Of a DNA stretch of 64,000 bases, positions 47,829 through 56,380 are shown piece after piece; the stretch's first letter is position 1, and the number at the start of each line of letters is the position of its first letter. The DNA is from Azospirillum picis (GTDB lineage: Bacteria; Pseudomonadota; Alphaproteobacteria; Azospirillales; Azospirillaceae): positions 62,001 to 126,000 of the forward strand of contig NZ_JAGINO010000018.1 in the NCBI RefSeq assembly GCF_017876115.1, read 5' to 3'. Position numbers and translations under genes: made by a program. The notes beneath the pieces were generated by a model. The model saw nothing but the letters and a program-made list of their open reading frames with translations. It did not search any database and was not told the origin of the DNA.

Positions 47829-48500
47829 ATGAGCATCTTTTCGCGCCTCACCGACATCGTGCAGTCCAACCTGAACTCCCTGCTCGACCGCGCCGAGGAT
47901 CCGGAGAAGCTGATCCGCCTCATCATCCAGGAGATGGAGGACACGCTGGTCGAGGTGCGGTCCTCGACCGTCAAGATCATCGCGGAGAAGAAGGAGATCG
48001 AGCGCCGGGTCGCCGATCTCCACCGCGAGCGCGACGAGTGGGACCGCAAGGCCGAGGTGGCGCTGACCCGCGACCGCGAGGATCTCGCCAAGGGCGCCCT
48101 GCTGGCCAAGTCCAAGGTCGCCGAGCAGGCCGACGCGCTGACCGAGCAACTCGTCCAGGTCGAAGCGGCGCTGGCCAAGGCCAACGATGACATCGCCCGG
48201 CTGCAGGCCAAGCTGACCGACGCCAAGACCCGCGAGAAGGCGCTTGTCGTCCGCGGCCAGACGGCGACCAACCGGGTCAAGCTGCGCAGCGCCCTGCATG
48301 ACGAGCGCATCAACGACGCCCTGTCCCGCTTCGAGCAGGTGGAGCGCAACCTCGACGAGCTGGAAGGCCGGGTGGAGGCCTACGACGTCGGCCGGACCAA
48401 GAGCCTGACCGAGGAGATCGCCGAGCTTGAGGCGTCCCACAAGGTCGAGGAGGATCTGGCCGCCTTGAAGGCCCGCATCGCCGCCCGCCGCAACGGCTGA
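47829..48500 (+). CDS. pspA: Phage shock protein A (PspA/IM30 family)
   Basis: A 223-residue peripheral membrane protein, almost entirely coiled coil. The N-terminal amphipathic helix MSIFSRLTDIVQSNLNSLLD and EDPEKLIRLIIQEMEDTLVEVRSSTVKIIAEKK are the PspA signature. It binds stressed inner membrane, preserves proton motive force and inhibits PspF. It lies in the operon with pspB and pspC. Confidence 0.97.
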   Translation: MSIFSRLTDIVQSNLNSLLDRAEDPEKLIRLIIQEMEDTLVEVRSSTVKIIAEKKEIERRVADLHRERDEWDRKAEVALTRDREDLAKGALLAKSKVAEQADALTEQLVQVEAALAKANDDIARLQAKLTDAKTREKALVVRGQTATNRVKLRSALHDERINDALSRFEQVERNLDELEGRVEAYDVGRTKSLTEEIAELEASHKVEEDLAALKARIAARRNG

Positions 48501-48600
48501 CGGCCGCTGACGGCGGCAGGCGGCGGGATCGACCCGGTGCCGGGATGGGGCGGCGACGCCCCATCCGTTTTCCTCACGACAATAAGAGGACCCGACGACC

Positions 48601-48828
48601 ATGGGGTTCCTGGGTTTCGTCCTCGCGGTGCTGTTCATGGTGGTGGTGGCGCCGGTCTGGATCGTCTTCCACTACATCACCAAATGGCGGTCCCAACGCG
48701 GGCTGACCGCACAGGACGAACGGCTTCTCGCCGAGCTTTGGGAGATTTCCAACCGGCTTGAGGCCCGCGTCCACACGCTGGAACGGGTGCTCGACGCCGA
48801 GGCGCCGCACTGGCGCGACAAGGTCTGA
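48601..48828 (+). CDS. pspB: Phage shock protein B
   Basis: A 75-residue inner-membrane protein: N-terminal helix FLGFVLAVLFMVVVAPVWIVFHYIT followed by a cytoplasmic coiled coil (EISNRLEARVHTLERVLDAEAPHWRDKV), the standard PspB end. With PspC it relays envelope stress to PspA. AGAGGA lies 9 nt upstream. It follows pspA after 100 bp. Confidence 0.95.
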   Translation: MGFLGFVLAVLFMVVVAPVWIVFHYITKWRSQRGLTAQDERLLAELWEISNRLEARVHTLERVLDAEAPHWRDKV

Positions 48829-48873
48829 GGCCTTGCGCCGGCCTGCATGGGCGGCCCCCTCCCGGGCCATGTG

Positions 48874-48898
48874 CCTCTCCCGCGAGAGCGGGGGAGGG
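48874..48898. repeat. Palindromic intergenic element (CCTCTCCCGC / GCGGGGGAGGG)
   Basis: A 10-bp inverted repeat with one wobble and a 4-nt loop in the 137-bp gap between pspB and pspC; same core as the copies at 934-955 and 44602-44626. It could attenuate transcription into pspC. Confidence 0.5.
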
Positions 48899-48965
48899 CC
48901 CGGGGCAGGCGACGCCTTCCGCCGAACATCCGACCTGAGACTCAAACGAAAGGAACGAGGCCGCC

Positions 48966-49367
48966 ATGGACCGCGCGTCCCGCTTCGACTCGCCCAATCC
49001 GCACCGGCTCTATCGTGATCCGCAGCGCGGCGTGCTGGGCGGAGTGTGTGCCGGCATCGCCGACTATTTCGGCGTCCAGCCGGGGATGGTCCGGCTGGCG
49101 ATGCTGTTCGCCCTGTTCTTCTTCTCGCTGCCGCTGGTGATCGGCTATGTGATCGCGTTGCTGGTGCTGCCGGTGCGCCCGGCCGAGCTCTACCGCGATG
49201 CCGACGAAGAGGCGTTCTGGCGCACGGTGTCGACCAAGCCGGACCGCACGCTCGCCGGCCTGACCCAGCGTTTCCGCGACATGGAGAGGCGGATCGTCGG
49301 GATGGAGGCCTATGTCGCCTCCAAGGAATTCGAGCTGAACCGTGCCATCCGCGACCTGGATCGCTGA
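48966..49367 (+). CDS. pspC: Phage shock protein C
   Basis: A 133-residue membrane protein with the PspC domain: NPHRLYRDPQRGVLGGVCAGIADYFGVQPGMVRLAMLFALFFFSLPLVIGYVIALLVLP. The C-terminal part (about 80-133) is a soluble helical segment (RFRDMERRIVGMEAYVASKEFELNRAIRDLD). It works with PspB as stress sensor. It is the last gene of the psp operon here; no pspD or pspE is visible. Confidence 0.95.
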   Translation: MDRASRFDSPNPHRLYRDPQRGVLGGVCAGIADYFGVQPGMVRLAMLFALFFFSLPLVIGYVIALLVLPVRPAELYRDADEEAFWRTVSTKPDRTLAGLTQRFRDMERRIVGMEAYVASKEFELNRAIRDLDR

Positions 49368-49443
49368 CGGATCGCCGATGGGCAACTGAACAGGCCACCG
49401 GCGGGCTCCCGCCCGGTCCGCCGCCATCCGGAGGCACCAGACG

Positions 49444-50568
49444 ATGGAATCGCCCTTATCGGTTGCGCTGGCCCTGTCCGCCGCGCTGTGCGGCCTCGGG
49501 ATGGCCGCGGCCCGCGCGGAAAGCCTGGTCGGCTTCCAAAGGCTGTCCTTTCCGGAAGCCGGCGACTGCCGGGCCGTAGAAGGCGGCCTCTGGTATCCGA
49601 CCACGGACGTGGCGCGGGAAAGCGCACTTGTCGGGGACGACCCGATCCTTGCCGGCGAGGTCGTGCGGCCCGGCGCCGAGCCGCAGCCGGGACGTCACGC
49701 GCTGGTGGTTCTTTCTCACGGTTACGGCGGCAACTGGACCAGCCAGCAATGGCTGGCGGTCGATCTCGCACGCCACGGCTACGTCGTGGCCGCTCCCAAC
49801 CATCCCGGATCGACCAGCCGCGACATTGCGCATCCGGCGGGGGCGCATCCGGCGGGGGCGCATCCGGCGGCGGCGCATCCGCAGGCGGCCAAGCCATGGA
49901 CGCGCCCCCGCGAGATCGGTTGCGTGATCGACGGGCTGAACGGCGGGTTGAACGGCGACGGGCGCTGGTCCGGCCTGCTCATTTCCGGCGATGCCGCCGT
50001 GATCGGCCACTCGCTCGGGGGATGGACCGCGATGGTCCTTGCCGGCGGCCGGTTCGATCCGGAGCGGCTGGCCGGCGCCTGCAAGGCTCATCCGGCGATG
50101 GCCGCATGCCGGCCGCAAATCGGCGGGCTCCGCCGCGATCCCGACGCGCTGGCGGCATGGGCACGGCCGATGGCCGACCGTCGCATCAGGGCGGCCGTGA
50201 CGCTCGATCTCGGTCTGTCGCAGGGCTTCGATCCGGCAAGCTTGGCGGCGGTCGATGTCCCGGTCCTGGTGGTGGCCGCCGGTCCTGGCGATGCAGATAT
50301 GCCCGCCGACCTCGAATCAGGCCACCTTGCCGATCACCTGCCGGCCGGCAGGTCCGAACGTGCCACCATTGCCGATGCCGGCCATTTCAGTTTTCTTGGT
50401 GTGTGCAAGGCCGGCGCCGTTCCCTTGCTGGAGGCGCAGCAGCCTGGTGGCGGCATGATATGCCGTGACGGCGGCGGTCGCGACCGTCCAGCCATCCATC
50501 GGCAGACATCCGACATCGTCGTTCACTTCATGAACGAGGTCATGCCACCGTTCCGGCCACCCTTCTGA
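49444..50568 (+). CDS. Secreted alpha/beta hydrolase
   Basis: A 374-residue protein with an N-terminal signal peptide (ALALSAALCGLGMAAARAES) and an alpha/beta-hydrolase core: VVLSHGYGGNWTSQQWLAVDLARHGYVVAAPNHPG, the nucleophile elbow VIGHSLGGWTAM, a late VDVPVLVVAAGPGDAD and catalytic His in ATIADAGHFSFL. A four-fold 15-bp repeat (49828-49887) encodes the inserted AHPAGAHPAGAHPAAAHPQA stretch. It may be a lipase or dienelactone-type esterase; substrate unknown. GGAGG is 9-13 nt upstream. It follows pspC after 76 bp. Confidence 0.8.
   Translation: MESPLSVALALSAALCGLGMAAARAESLVGFQRLSFPEAGDCRAVEGGLWYPTTDVARESALVGDDPILAGEVVRPGAEPQPGRHALVVLSHGYGGNWTSQQWLAVDLARHGYVVAAPNHPGSTSRDIAHPAGAHPAGAHPAAAHPQAAKPWTRPREIGCVIDGLNGGLNGDGRWSGLLISGDAAVIGHSLGGWTAMVLAGGRFDPERLAGACKAHPAMAACRPQIGGLRRDPDALAAWARPMADRRIRAAVTLDLGLSQGFDPASLAAVDVPVLVVAAGPGDADMPADLESGHLADHLPAGRSERATIADAGHFSFLGVCKAGAVPLLEAQQPGGGMICRDGGGRDRPAIHRQTSDIVVHFMNEVMPPFRPPF
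49828..49887 (+). repeat. Four tandem 15-bp repeats within the hydrolase gene
   Basis: Unit GCGCATCCGGCGGGG appears twice perfectly and then twice with substitutions, in frame, giving AHPAG-type pentapeptides. Such short tandem repeats can change copy number by slippage without breaking the frame. Confidence 0.8.
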
Positions 50569-50732
50569 TGGCCTTCGTTCCAATCCCCAACCGCCAGCCA
50601 GCCGCTGCCCGCCCTTTTCCGGCGTGCCGGTCATGGCGTGGCCATGGACTCGGGGCCATGAATCCGGGGCCGTGAACCCGGGGATGCGAACCCAGGCCCG
50701 CGAACTCTGGCGCAAGCGGGCGCCGGGACCCG

Positions 50733-50861
50733 TCAGCGGCGCTGGCGCCGCCCGTCACGCGTGCGGATCGGGATCGGTTTCGGCGTGGGCATCGTGGCGA
50801 TCAGGCCGGCCAAAGCCGCCGCTGCCGCTGCCACACCGCCAAGCAGAACGAGATCCATCAT
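50733..50861 (-). CDS. Putative small membrane peptide (42 residues)
   Basis: A 42-codon frame starting ATGATG at 50861 with GGAGGGTCT directly upstream, an unusually strong ribosome site. The peptide is MMDLVLLGGVAAAAAALAGL, continuing IATMPTPKPIPIRTRDGRRQ and ending RR: one membrane helix and a basic tail with inside-positive polarity. It is not part of a recognised gene. The 165-bp gap to the hydrolase and 240-bp gap to the MAPEG gene hold no other coding sequence. No family known; supported by ribosome site and topology only. Confidence 0.5.
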   Translation of the reverse strand: MMDLVLLGGVAAAAAALAGLIATMPTPKPIPIRTRDGRRQRR

Positions 50862-50999
50862 AGACCCTCCACCATCGCTCTCCGCCTCACCCCTTATGGT
50901 GAAGCAAGATGGTTAGAACATGGTAGCGAAAAGATAGGCTGACAACAGTTCTCCCAACGGGACACCTCGTCATGGGACACCCGCCGGCGCATCGCAGCC

Positions 51000-51013
51000 T
51001 TGATCCAAATCAT
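51000..51013. promoter_or_regulatory. FNR/FixK-type anaerobox upstream of the MAPEG gene
   Basis: TTGATCCAAATCAT matches nine of ten positions of TTGAT-N4-ATCAA and lies 88 bp before the MAPEG start, a good distance for an activator site. It also lies 139 bp before the 50861 small-peptide start on the other strand. Confidence 0.7.
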
Positions 51014-51100
51014 GAGCGGGGCCGTTATTGATCGTCGGGACGGGTGCCGCCTTGCCGGCCGCCGCCGTCCCACGCCCAGCCTTCGACGGAGTCCGCCCAC

Positions 51101-51673
51101 ATGCCCGACACCCTGCCCCGTCCCGATTCCGCAACGAGCCGGCGTCCGTCCCTCGTCTTCCGCGCCCTGCTGCTCAACGGCGCCGTGGTGGTGCTGACGG
51201 CGCTGCTCTTCGCCCTTCTGCTGTCCCTGGTGCTGCCGCCCGCCGGCCTCAACGCCCCGGGGGCGCGCATGGCCTACTGGGCGCGGCAGGTCCTGTGGCC
51301 GGCGCTGGTGCTCTTCGCGATGGTGCTGGGCGTCATGGCGATGCGCGGCCGTACCGCCGCCCTCAACCCCATAGACGACCCGGAATCGCGGACCCAGCGC
51401 GTCTGCCAGCGGGTCCTGGCGAACAGCGTGGAACAGACCGCCATCTTCGTGCCGGCGCTGGCGGCGCTGGTCGCCACCCTGCCGGTCCCCTCGCTGGGGG
51501 TGGCGGCGGTGGCGACCTGGCTGTTCGTGCTGGGGCGGCTGCTGTTCTGGGCCGGCTATCTCATCCATCCCTTCGCCCGCGCCCCCGGCATGGCGATGAC
51601 CCTGACCGTCAATCTGATCGTGCTGGGCTGGGCCGTTCTGTTGCAAGTGGGCGGGATGCAGCCGGGCGGCTGA
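51101..51673 (+). CDS. MAPEG-family membrane protein
   Basis: A 190-residue inner-membrane protein with about four helices (ALLLNGAVVVLTALLFALLLSLVL first). It has NPIDDPESRTQRVCQRVLANSVEQTAIFVPAL, the MAPEG-family loop, and WLFVLGRLLFWAGYLIHPFARAPG. MAPEG proteins often use glutathione in peroxide or electrophile detoxification; the bacterial group is poorly characterised. GGAG lies about 10 nt upstream. An anaerobox precedes it, and its last 65 bp overlap the 3' end of the convergent glycosyltransferase gene. Confidence 0.82.
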   Translation: MPDTLPRPDSATSRRPSLVFRALLLNGAVVVLTALLFALLLSLVLPPAGLNAPGARMAYWARQVLWPALVLFAMVLGVMAMRGRTAALNPIDDPESRTQRVCQRVLANSVEQTAIFVPALAALVATLPVPSLGVAAVATWLFVLGRLLFWAGYLIHPFARAPGMAMTLTVNLIVLGWAVLLQVGGMQPGG

Positions 51674-52604
51674 CCGGTGCAGCCCTGCCGTCCGCGGGTG
51701 GGGCGCTGGCGGGTGCCGCGGTCTGCGCCAGATGCAGCCAGCGGCGGTACGCCTCGACGCTGACCGGGGCGCGGTGCTTCAGCCCGATGCGCAGGATCTG
51801 CGGCAGAGCCGCCAGCACCTTCAGGTCGGTCGCCCGCGGGCCGTGGCGCAGGTTCTTCCAGCTATTGCCGGCCCAGCTTCGCGCCAGCCGCCACGCCATC
51901 AGCGGGGCCGGGCAGCGCGCCACCTCGCGGATCAGGTCGTTGCGGTGGTTGTAGAAGCGCTCCAGCCCCGGCTTTCGCCCCTTCTCGCTCTTGTCGTGGT
52001 AGACCATGACGTCGGGCAGGGCCACCACCCGGTAGCCGGCGCCGACCAGCCGCAGGCAGCGGTCCTTCTCCTCCCCCTGCCGGTAGAGCTCGGGCATGTA
52101 GAGCCCGACCGCCTCGATGGCGCTCCGGCGCAGCAGGTGGCCGCAGCCGACGTACCAGGGCACGTCGAAGGGAGCGGCGCCTTTCGGAAAATAGACGAGC
52201 CCGTCGCGTGTCTCGATGTTGCAGGCGACGGCGGCCACCTCGGGATGCTCCGCGAGGTAGGAGACGCAGCGGGCCAGCCCGTCGGGGTCGACGAACCAAC
52301 TGTCGTCGTCCACCGACAGGATCAGGTCGCCGGTCGTGTTCACGAAGCCGAAGTTGCGCGCCAGGATCAGTCCGGCGTTGTGCGGCTGCCGGACATAGCG
52401 GACTGCCGGGAACTCGGCCCGCATCATGGCGCCGGTGCCGTCGGTGGAGCCGTCGTCGATGACGATGATCTCCATCGGCGGCATGGTCTGCGCCATCAGC
52501 CGGGTCAGCGCGATGCGCAGTTCCGGCCCGCGGTTGTAGGTGGCGATCACGGCGCTGACGGTCATCGGGCCGCCGGGCCGCCCGGTGTCGGCTGGCTTGG
52601 TCAC
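51609..52604 (-). CDS. Family 2 glycosyltransferase, GTG start
   Basis: A 331-residue GT-A enzyme. VSAVIATYNRGPELRIAL, EIIVIDDGSTDGT and SVDDDSWF are nucleotide-sugar and metal motifs (DDD is the DxD); GEEKDRCLRLVGAGY follows. The C-terminal part is not membranous. It adds a sugar in surface polysaccharide synthesis. The GTG at 52604 overlaps the TGA of the upstream polymerase gene (GTGA at 52601-52604) with GGAGG 4-8 nt upstream, so it is translationally coupled; an ATG at 52565 is less likely. Its last 65 bp overlap the MAPEG gene tail to tail. Confidence 0.88.
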   Translation of the reverse strand: MTKPADTGRPGGPMTVSAVIATYNRGPELRIALTRLMAQTMPPMEIIVIDDGSTDGTGAMMRAEFPAVRYVRQPHNAGLILARNFGFVNTTGDLILSVDDDSWFVDPDGLARCVSYLAEHPEVAAVACNIETRDGLVYFPKGAAPFDVPWYVGCGHLLRRSAIEAVGLYMPELYRQGEEKDRCLRLVGAGYRVVALPDVMVYHDKSEKGRKPGLERFYNHRNDLIREVARCPAPLMAWRLARSWAGNSWKNLRHGPRATDLKVLAALPQILRIGLKHRAPVSVEAYRRWLHLAQTAAPASAPPADGRAAPVSRPAASRPLATERPSPARSD

Positions 52605-54079
52605 GGAGCCTCCCTCCCGTCGATGCCGCGGGCGAAATCGGCCTTGGCGAAATGGGTCCGGGCGAAGTCCGTCCGGGCGAATTTCGGGGCGAATTTCGGC
52701 GGCGCCACGATCGCTCCCAGCGGATCGTCCTCAAGGATGCCCCAGGCGCGCAGGGCGCGGGTCAGGCCGATCCACAGCAGGATCGGCAGCAGCGAGAAGA
52801 AGCCGAACTTCACGATGGTGATGTTGCCGTCGCGGAACCACTGCAGGCACAGCGGCAGGAAGGCGCAATAGAACAGCACGGCGTAGCGGTTGCTGAAACC
52901 GCTGGTCCAGAACCAGCGGTGCAGCCGGCCGAGGATCAGCCCGACCACCACCATGGTGACGATCATCCCGATCCAGCCGGCGCTCATCCAGCCGTCGCCC
53001 GGCAGCGAGGTTGTCAGGTTGTAGAAGACACCGTAGTCGTTCAGGTCAACCCATTTCACCGGCGCGCCAACCGGCTTGCTCGGCCACAGCAGGCGCGGGA
53101 TCGGTTCGGTGAAAAGCTGCAGGTACTGGGTGAACCAGGTGTAGGTCGCCGACTGCTTGGGCACCACCCACAGTATGTAGGCGAGGAAGTCGAAGTTCGC
53201 CAGATCCTGGCCGGCCAGCGCGTCCAGCGCCCGGCCGCTGCCGCTGCCGCCGTTGAACTTCAGCAGGACGGAGGCCGGGGCGTCGCCGGCCAGCACGTCG
53301 CGGAAGGCGTCGCGGTTGTTGCCCAGCACGGTGAACAGCCCCATCACCGGAATGGCGGCGAGCACATGCCACAGCCGGAACCACTTGGTGCGGCTGCGGT
53401 ACAGCATCAGCAGCACCAGCCCCAGGATGCCCATGATGATGGCCCAGCGCCCCCAGCCGAGATAGGCGCGGTAGGCGACGAAGCCGGCGAAGGGGATGAA
53501 GGACAGCGGGTGGAAGCGGCACACCCAGATCAGCCCCAGCGTCAGCGGCAGGCCCATCGAATGGGCTTCCGCGATGTAGCCGGTGGTGTTGGTGTAGATC
53601 GGCTGGCCGGTCAGCGGGTCGCGTTCCATCTGCACGTCGCCGGTGCCGTCGAAGCTGGCGCCGGCCTGGCGCTGGACCGCCGAATAGATGGCGAGCGGAC
53701 CCAGCAGCGCCGCGGTGGTCAGGAAGGCGACGACGTCGACGCGGTCGAAGGTGAAGGCCGGGGCCGGCTCGCCGTTCGGGGTCCAGTCCGGCCTGACCAG
53801 CCCGGCCCAGATGCAAGCGGCGGCGAAGGCCACCAGCCCGACGGAACTGACCACCAGCGTCATGACGAACTGCTGTTCGTCCGGCCAGAAGCCCATGAAC
53901 AGCCAGACGTCGTCGAAGTGCTGCGTGTAGACCAGGATCGGCCGCATCACGAAGACCAGGGTGTGGAAGATCAGATAGAGCGTCAGCGGATGGAACATCG
54001 ATGCGCTGCCGGTGCTGAGGAACACCGCGGTCACCAGTACCAGGACCAGGACCTGCGCGATCAGCGCCATTTCGATCAT
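52601..54079 (-). CDS. Polysaccharide polymerase-like membrane protein with pentapeptide-like C-terminus
   Basis: A 492-residue membrane protein with about twelve helices and a large periplasmic loop, as in O-antigen or exopolysaccharide polymerases (Wzy-like). FMRPILVYTQHFDDVWL-type segment, WGRWAIIMGILGLVLLML and FYNLTTSLPGDGWMSAGWIGMIVTMVVVGLILGRL are recognisable. Residues about 462-485 have a five-residue period (FAPK-FARTD-FARTH-FAKAD-FARG), from a 15-bp DNA period. It is followed by a coupled glycosyltransferase gene. Start at 54079 is preferred over 54325 because the first helix begins there. Confidence 0.75.
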   Translation of the reverse strand: MIEMALIAQVLVLVLVTAVFLSTGSASMFHPLTLYLIFHTLVFVMRPILVYTQHFDDVWLFMGFWPDEQQFVMTLVVSSVGLVAFAAACIWAGLVRPDWTPNGEPAPAFTFDRVDVVAFLTTAALLGPLAIYSAVQRQAGASFDGTGDVQMERDPLTGQPIYTNTTGYIAEAHSMGLPLTLGLIWVCRFHPLSFIPFAGFVAYRAYLGWGRWAIIMGILGLVLLMLYRSRTKWFRLWHVLAAIPVMGLFTVLGNNRDAFRDVLAGDAPASVLLKFNGGSGSGRALDALAGQDLANFDFLAYILWVVPKQSATYTWFTQYLQLFTEPIPRLLWPSKPVGAPVKWVDLNDYGVFYNLTTSLPGDGWMSAGWIGMIVTMVVVGLILGRLHRWFWTSGFSNRYAVLFYCAFLPLCLQWFRDGNITIVKFGFFSLLPILLWIGLTRALRAWGILEDDPLGAIVAPPKFAPKFARTDFARTHFAKADFARGIDGREAP

Positions 54080-54342
54080 CGGCACCCCGTCGCCAGTTGC
54101 ATGCACGGCGGATCGCGGTCGGCCCGGAACGCGGACAGGCGCGTAGGACCAGCCGGTCCGGCTAGGAAGAGTAGCCAGCCTATACGTCCCGAACCGGTCG
54201 GGCAGGGGTGCAGAGGGTGTGCGCCCTTCGTAGCCCCGCACCCCCTTCGCGCTTTTGCCGGTGCGGTCGCCGTGGGTCAGTCTGCCCCCTTCGGCGGATC
54301 CTCGGTCGAATGGACCGCCTGCCACGGGAGAGGAGGTTATCC

Positions 54343-56247
54343 ATGCCGCATATCCGGGCGGGAGCGGCCCTTATCCTGTCGCTGATCCTCCTGGTGCCGC
54401 CGTGGGCGGCATCGGCCGCCGAGCGGACTGTCGCCGAGCGGACCTTCTATGTCTCGCCGCTCGGCAACGACCGCTGGTCCGGACGGCTGGCGGAGCCGGC
54501 GGCGGACGGCGGCGACGGCCCCTTCGCCACCCCCGCCCGCGCGCTGGTGGCGGCGGAGAAGGGAAGCGGGGCCGTGACGGTCCGCCTGCGTGGCGGGACC
54601 TATCGCCTGACCGGGCCGCTGGTCGTCGGGGCCGGCCTCGCCGGCCTGCGCCTGACCGGCATGGAGGGCGAGGAGGCGATCCTGTCAGGCGGCGAGGCGG
54701 TCGGCGGCGCCAGCCTGGCCAAGGGCGTCCTGTCGGCGCCGTTGCCGCGCGAGCCCGGCCTGGACGTCGCCTTCGGCGGCCAGCGCCTGGATGCGGCGCG
54801 CAGCGGCGACGCCGATCCGGGCGATCCGCGCAGCGGCTGGTTCCCGGGGCGGGCCGTGACGTCGGGCTCCAAGGGCGCCGGCTCCAAGGACGGCGGTTCC
54901 AAGGATCCCGGCAGCAAGCGCCGGATGCAGTTGCCGGCCGGAACCCTGAAGGCGGGATGGGCCGGGCCGGGCGTGCGGGCACAGGCGCTCGACCGCGAGC
55001 GGCTGTCGGACGACCTGCTCGGGGTCGTCTCCAGCGATCCCGGCGGGCTGCTGACCTTCGACGGGGACGGACAGTATCCCTACCGCGACGGATCCACCGT
55101 CCGTCTGCTCGGCCATCCCGATTTCCTGACGCGGCCGGGCGAGTTCGCCTGGGACGCCAAGGCCAAGCGGCTGCTGGTGCGCCCGCCGACCGGACTCGAT
55201 CCGGGGCGTGCCGAACTGGTGGTGGCGCGGACCGCGACCCTGCTGCGGCTGGACAACGCGCGGGACGTGACGGTCGAAGGGCTGTCCTTCGCCGACGTCC
55301 CGTGGGACGGCAGCGCCGTTCTCGCCAAGGGCGGCAGCGGCCTGCGCATCTCTGGCAACCGCTTCGCCCTGGTCGGCACCGCGGTGACGCTGGACGGCGC
55401 GGCGCGCAGCGAGGTGTCCGGCAACCGGATGGAGCATCTCGGCCGCAGCGGCGTGATGCTGGCTCCGGGCAGCACCGACAACCGCATCCTCGGCAACCGG
55501 ATCAGCGACATCGGCGAGGTGCGCTTCTTCGGCGCCGGGGTGATGGGGGCCGGGATCCACGGCACCCTGATCGCCCACAACGACATCCGCCGCGCGGCGC
55601 GTTACGGCATCTCGATCAAGAACTGGAACGCCGAGACGCAGAACAGCGACAACGTCGTCGAATACAACCGCATCCGCGACGTCGCCCGCCAGACCGCGGA
55701 CGCCGGGGCGATCGAGATGCTGGGACGCAGCGGCAACGACACCCGCAGCGCCATCCGTTTCAACGACATCCGCGACACCGGCGGCCTCGCCACCGACGCG
55801 CAGGGGCGCTGGCTGGTCCGCTACAAGGGGTTCGGCATCTATCTGGACGACATGACCAGCGGCGTGGCGGTGGAGGGCAACCTGCTGGAGAACACCGGCA
55901 TGGCCGCCATCTTCCTGCATGGCGGCGACGACAACCGCGTGCAGGACAACGTTGCGCTGCTGACCGATCCCAAGGACCGCTTCCTGCGGCTGGAATGGGT
56001 GCCGAGCGCCGGCAAGGCCGGGCTGATGCATGGCAACGTCGCAAGCGGAAACCTGGTCGCCGGCGCGTCCGGCACCAGGTCGCAGGTCGAGGCGCAGGTC
56101 GTCCAGAGCCTGAGCGGCGGCGAGTTCCGCATCGAGGGGACCCGGACCGAGAATGCGGCGCCCCGTGCCGGGGCCGCGGCGCTGGACGGCATCCGCGGCC
56201 TGAAGGAGCTTCCCCTCGACCGCGTCGGGCCGGAGGGAATGAGGTGA
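54343..56247 (+). CDS. Secreted right-handed parallel beta-helix protein (polysaccharide lyase/epimerase-like)
   Basis: A 634-residue exported protein: signal peptide ALILSLILLVPPWAASAAE, then FYVSPLGNDRWSGRL with GPFATPARAL as in DUF1565/chondroitinase-B-like beta-helix proteins. From about 300 on come repeating N-R-(I/F) beta-helix turns (GLRISGNRFALVG, NRILGNRISDIG, NVVEYNRIRDVA, IRFNDIRDTGG). GSK-rich low-complexity linker at about 177-195. It likely acts on the polysaccharide made by the divergent polymerase/GT genes. GGAGG ribosome site 6-10 nt upstream. Catalytic residues not assigned. Confidence 0.8.
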   Translation: MPHIRAGAALILSLILLVPPWAASAAERTVAERTFYVSPLGNDRWSGRLAEPAADGGDGPFATPARALVAAEKGSGAVTVRLRGGTYRLTGPLVVGAGLAGLRLTGMEGEEAILSGGEAVGGASLAKGVLSAPLPREPGLDVAFGGQRLDAARSGDADPGDPRSGWFPGRAVTSGSKGAGSKDGGSKDPGSKRRMQLPAGTLKAGWAGPGVRAQALDRERLSDDLLGVVSSDPGGLLTFDGDGQYPYRDGSTVRLLGHPDFLTRPGEFAWDAKAKRLLVRPPTGLDPGRAELVVARTATLLRLDNARDVTVEGLSFADVPWDGSAVLAKGGSGLRISGNRFALVGTAVTLDGAARSEVSGNRMEHLGRSGVMLAPGSTDNRILGNRISDIGEVRFFGAGVMGAGIHGTLIAHNDIRRAARYGISIKNWNAETQNSDNVVEYNRIRDVARQTADAGAIEMLGRSGNDTRSAIRFNDIRDTGGLATDAQGRWLVRYKGFGIYLDDMTSGVAVEGNLLENTGMAAIFLHGGDDNRVQDNVALLTDPKDRFLRLEWVPSAGKAGLMHGNVASGNLVAGASGTRSQVEAQVVQSLSGGEFRIEGTRTENAAPRAGAAALDGIRGLKELPLDRVGPEGMR

Positions 56248-56322
56248 CGGGAGGATGAGATGATGAAGCCGGCCGGGCCGCCACCGGAGAGGCGCCGCCG
56301 CTGAAAGGGAAAGCGCTGAAAA

Positions 56323-56357
56323 GGAAACGCCCCCTCCCGATGGGAGGGGGCGTTTCC
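56323..56357. terminator. Bidirectional terminator between the beta-helix gene and hemY
   Basis: A 16-bp perfect stem (GGAAACGCCCCCTCCC and complement) with a 3-nt loop. On the minus strand it is followed by TTTTC, so it best serves hemY; the plus-strand side lacks a T-run. Confidence 0.8.
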
Positions 56358-56380
56358 ATTCGCGTCCTTTGTCGCCGGCC

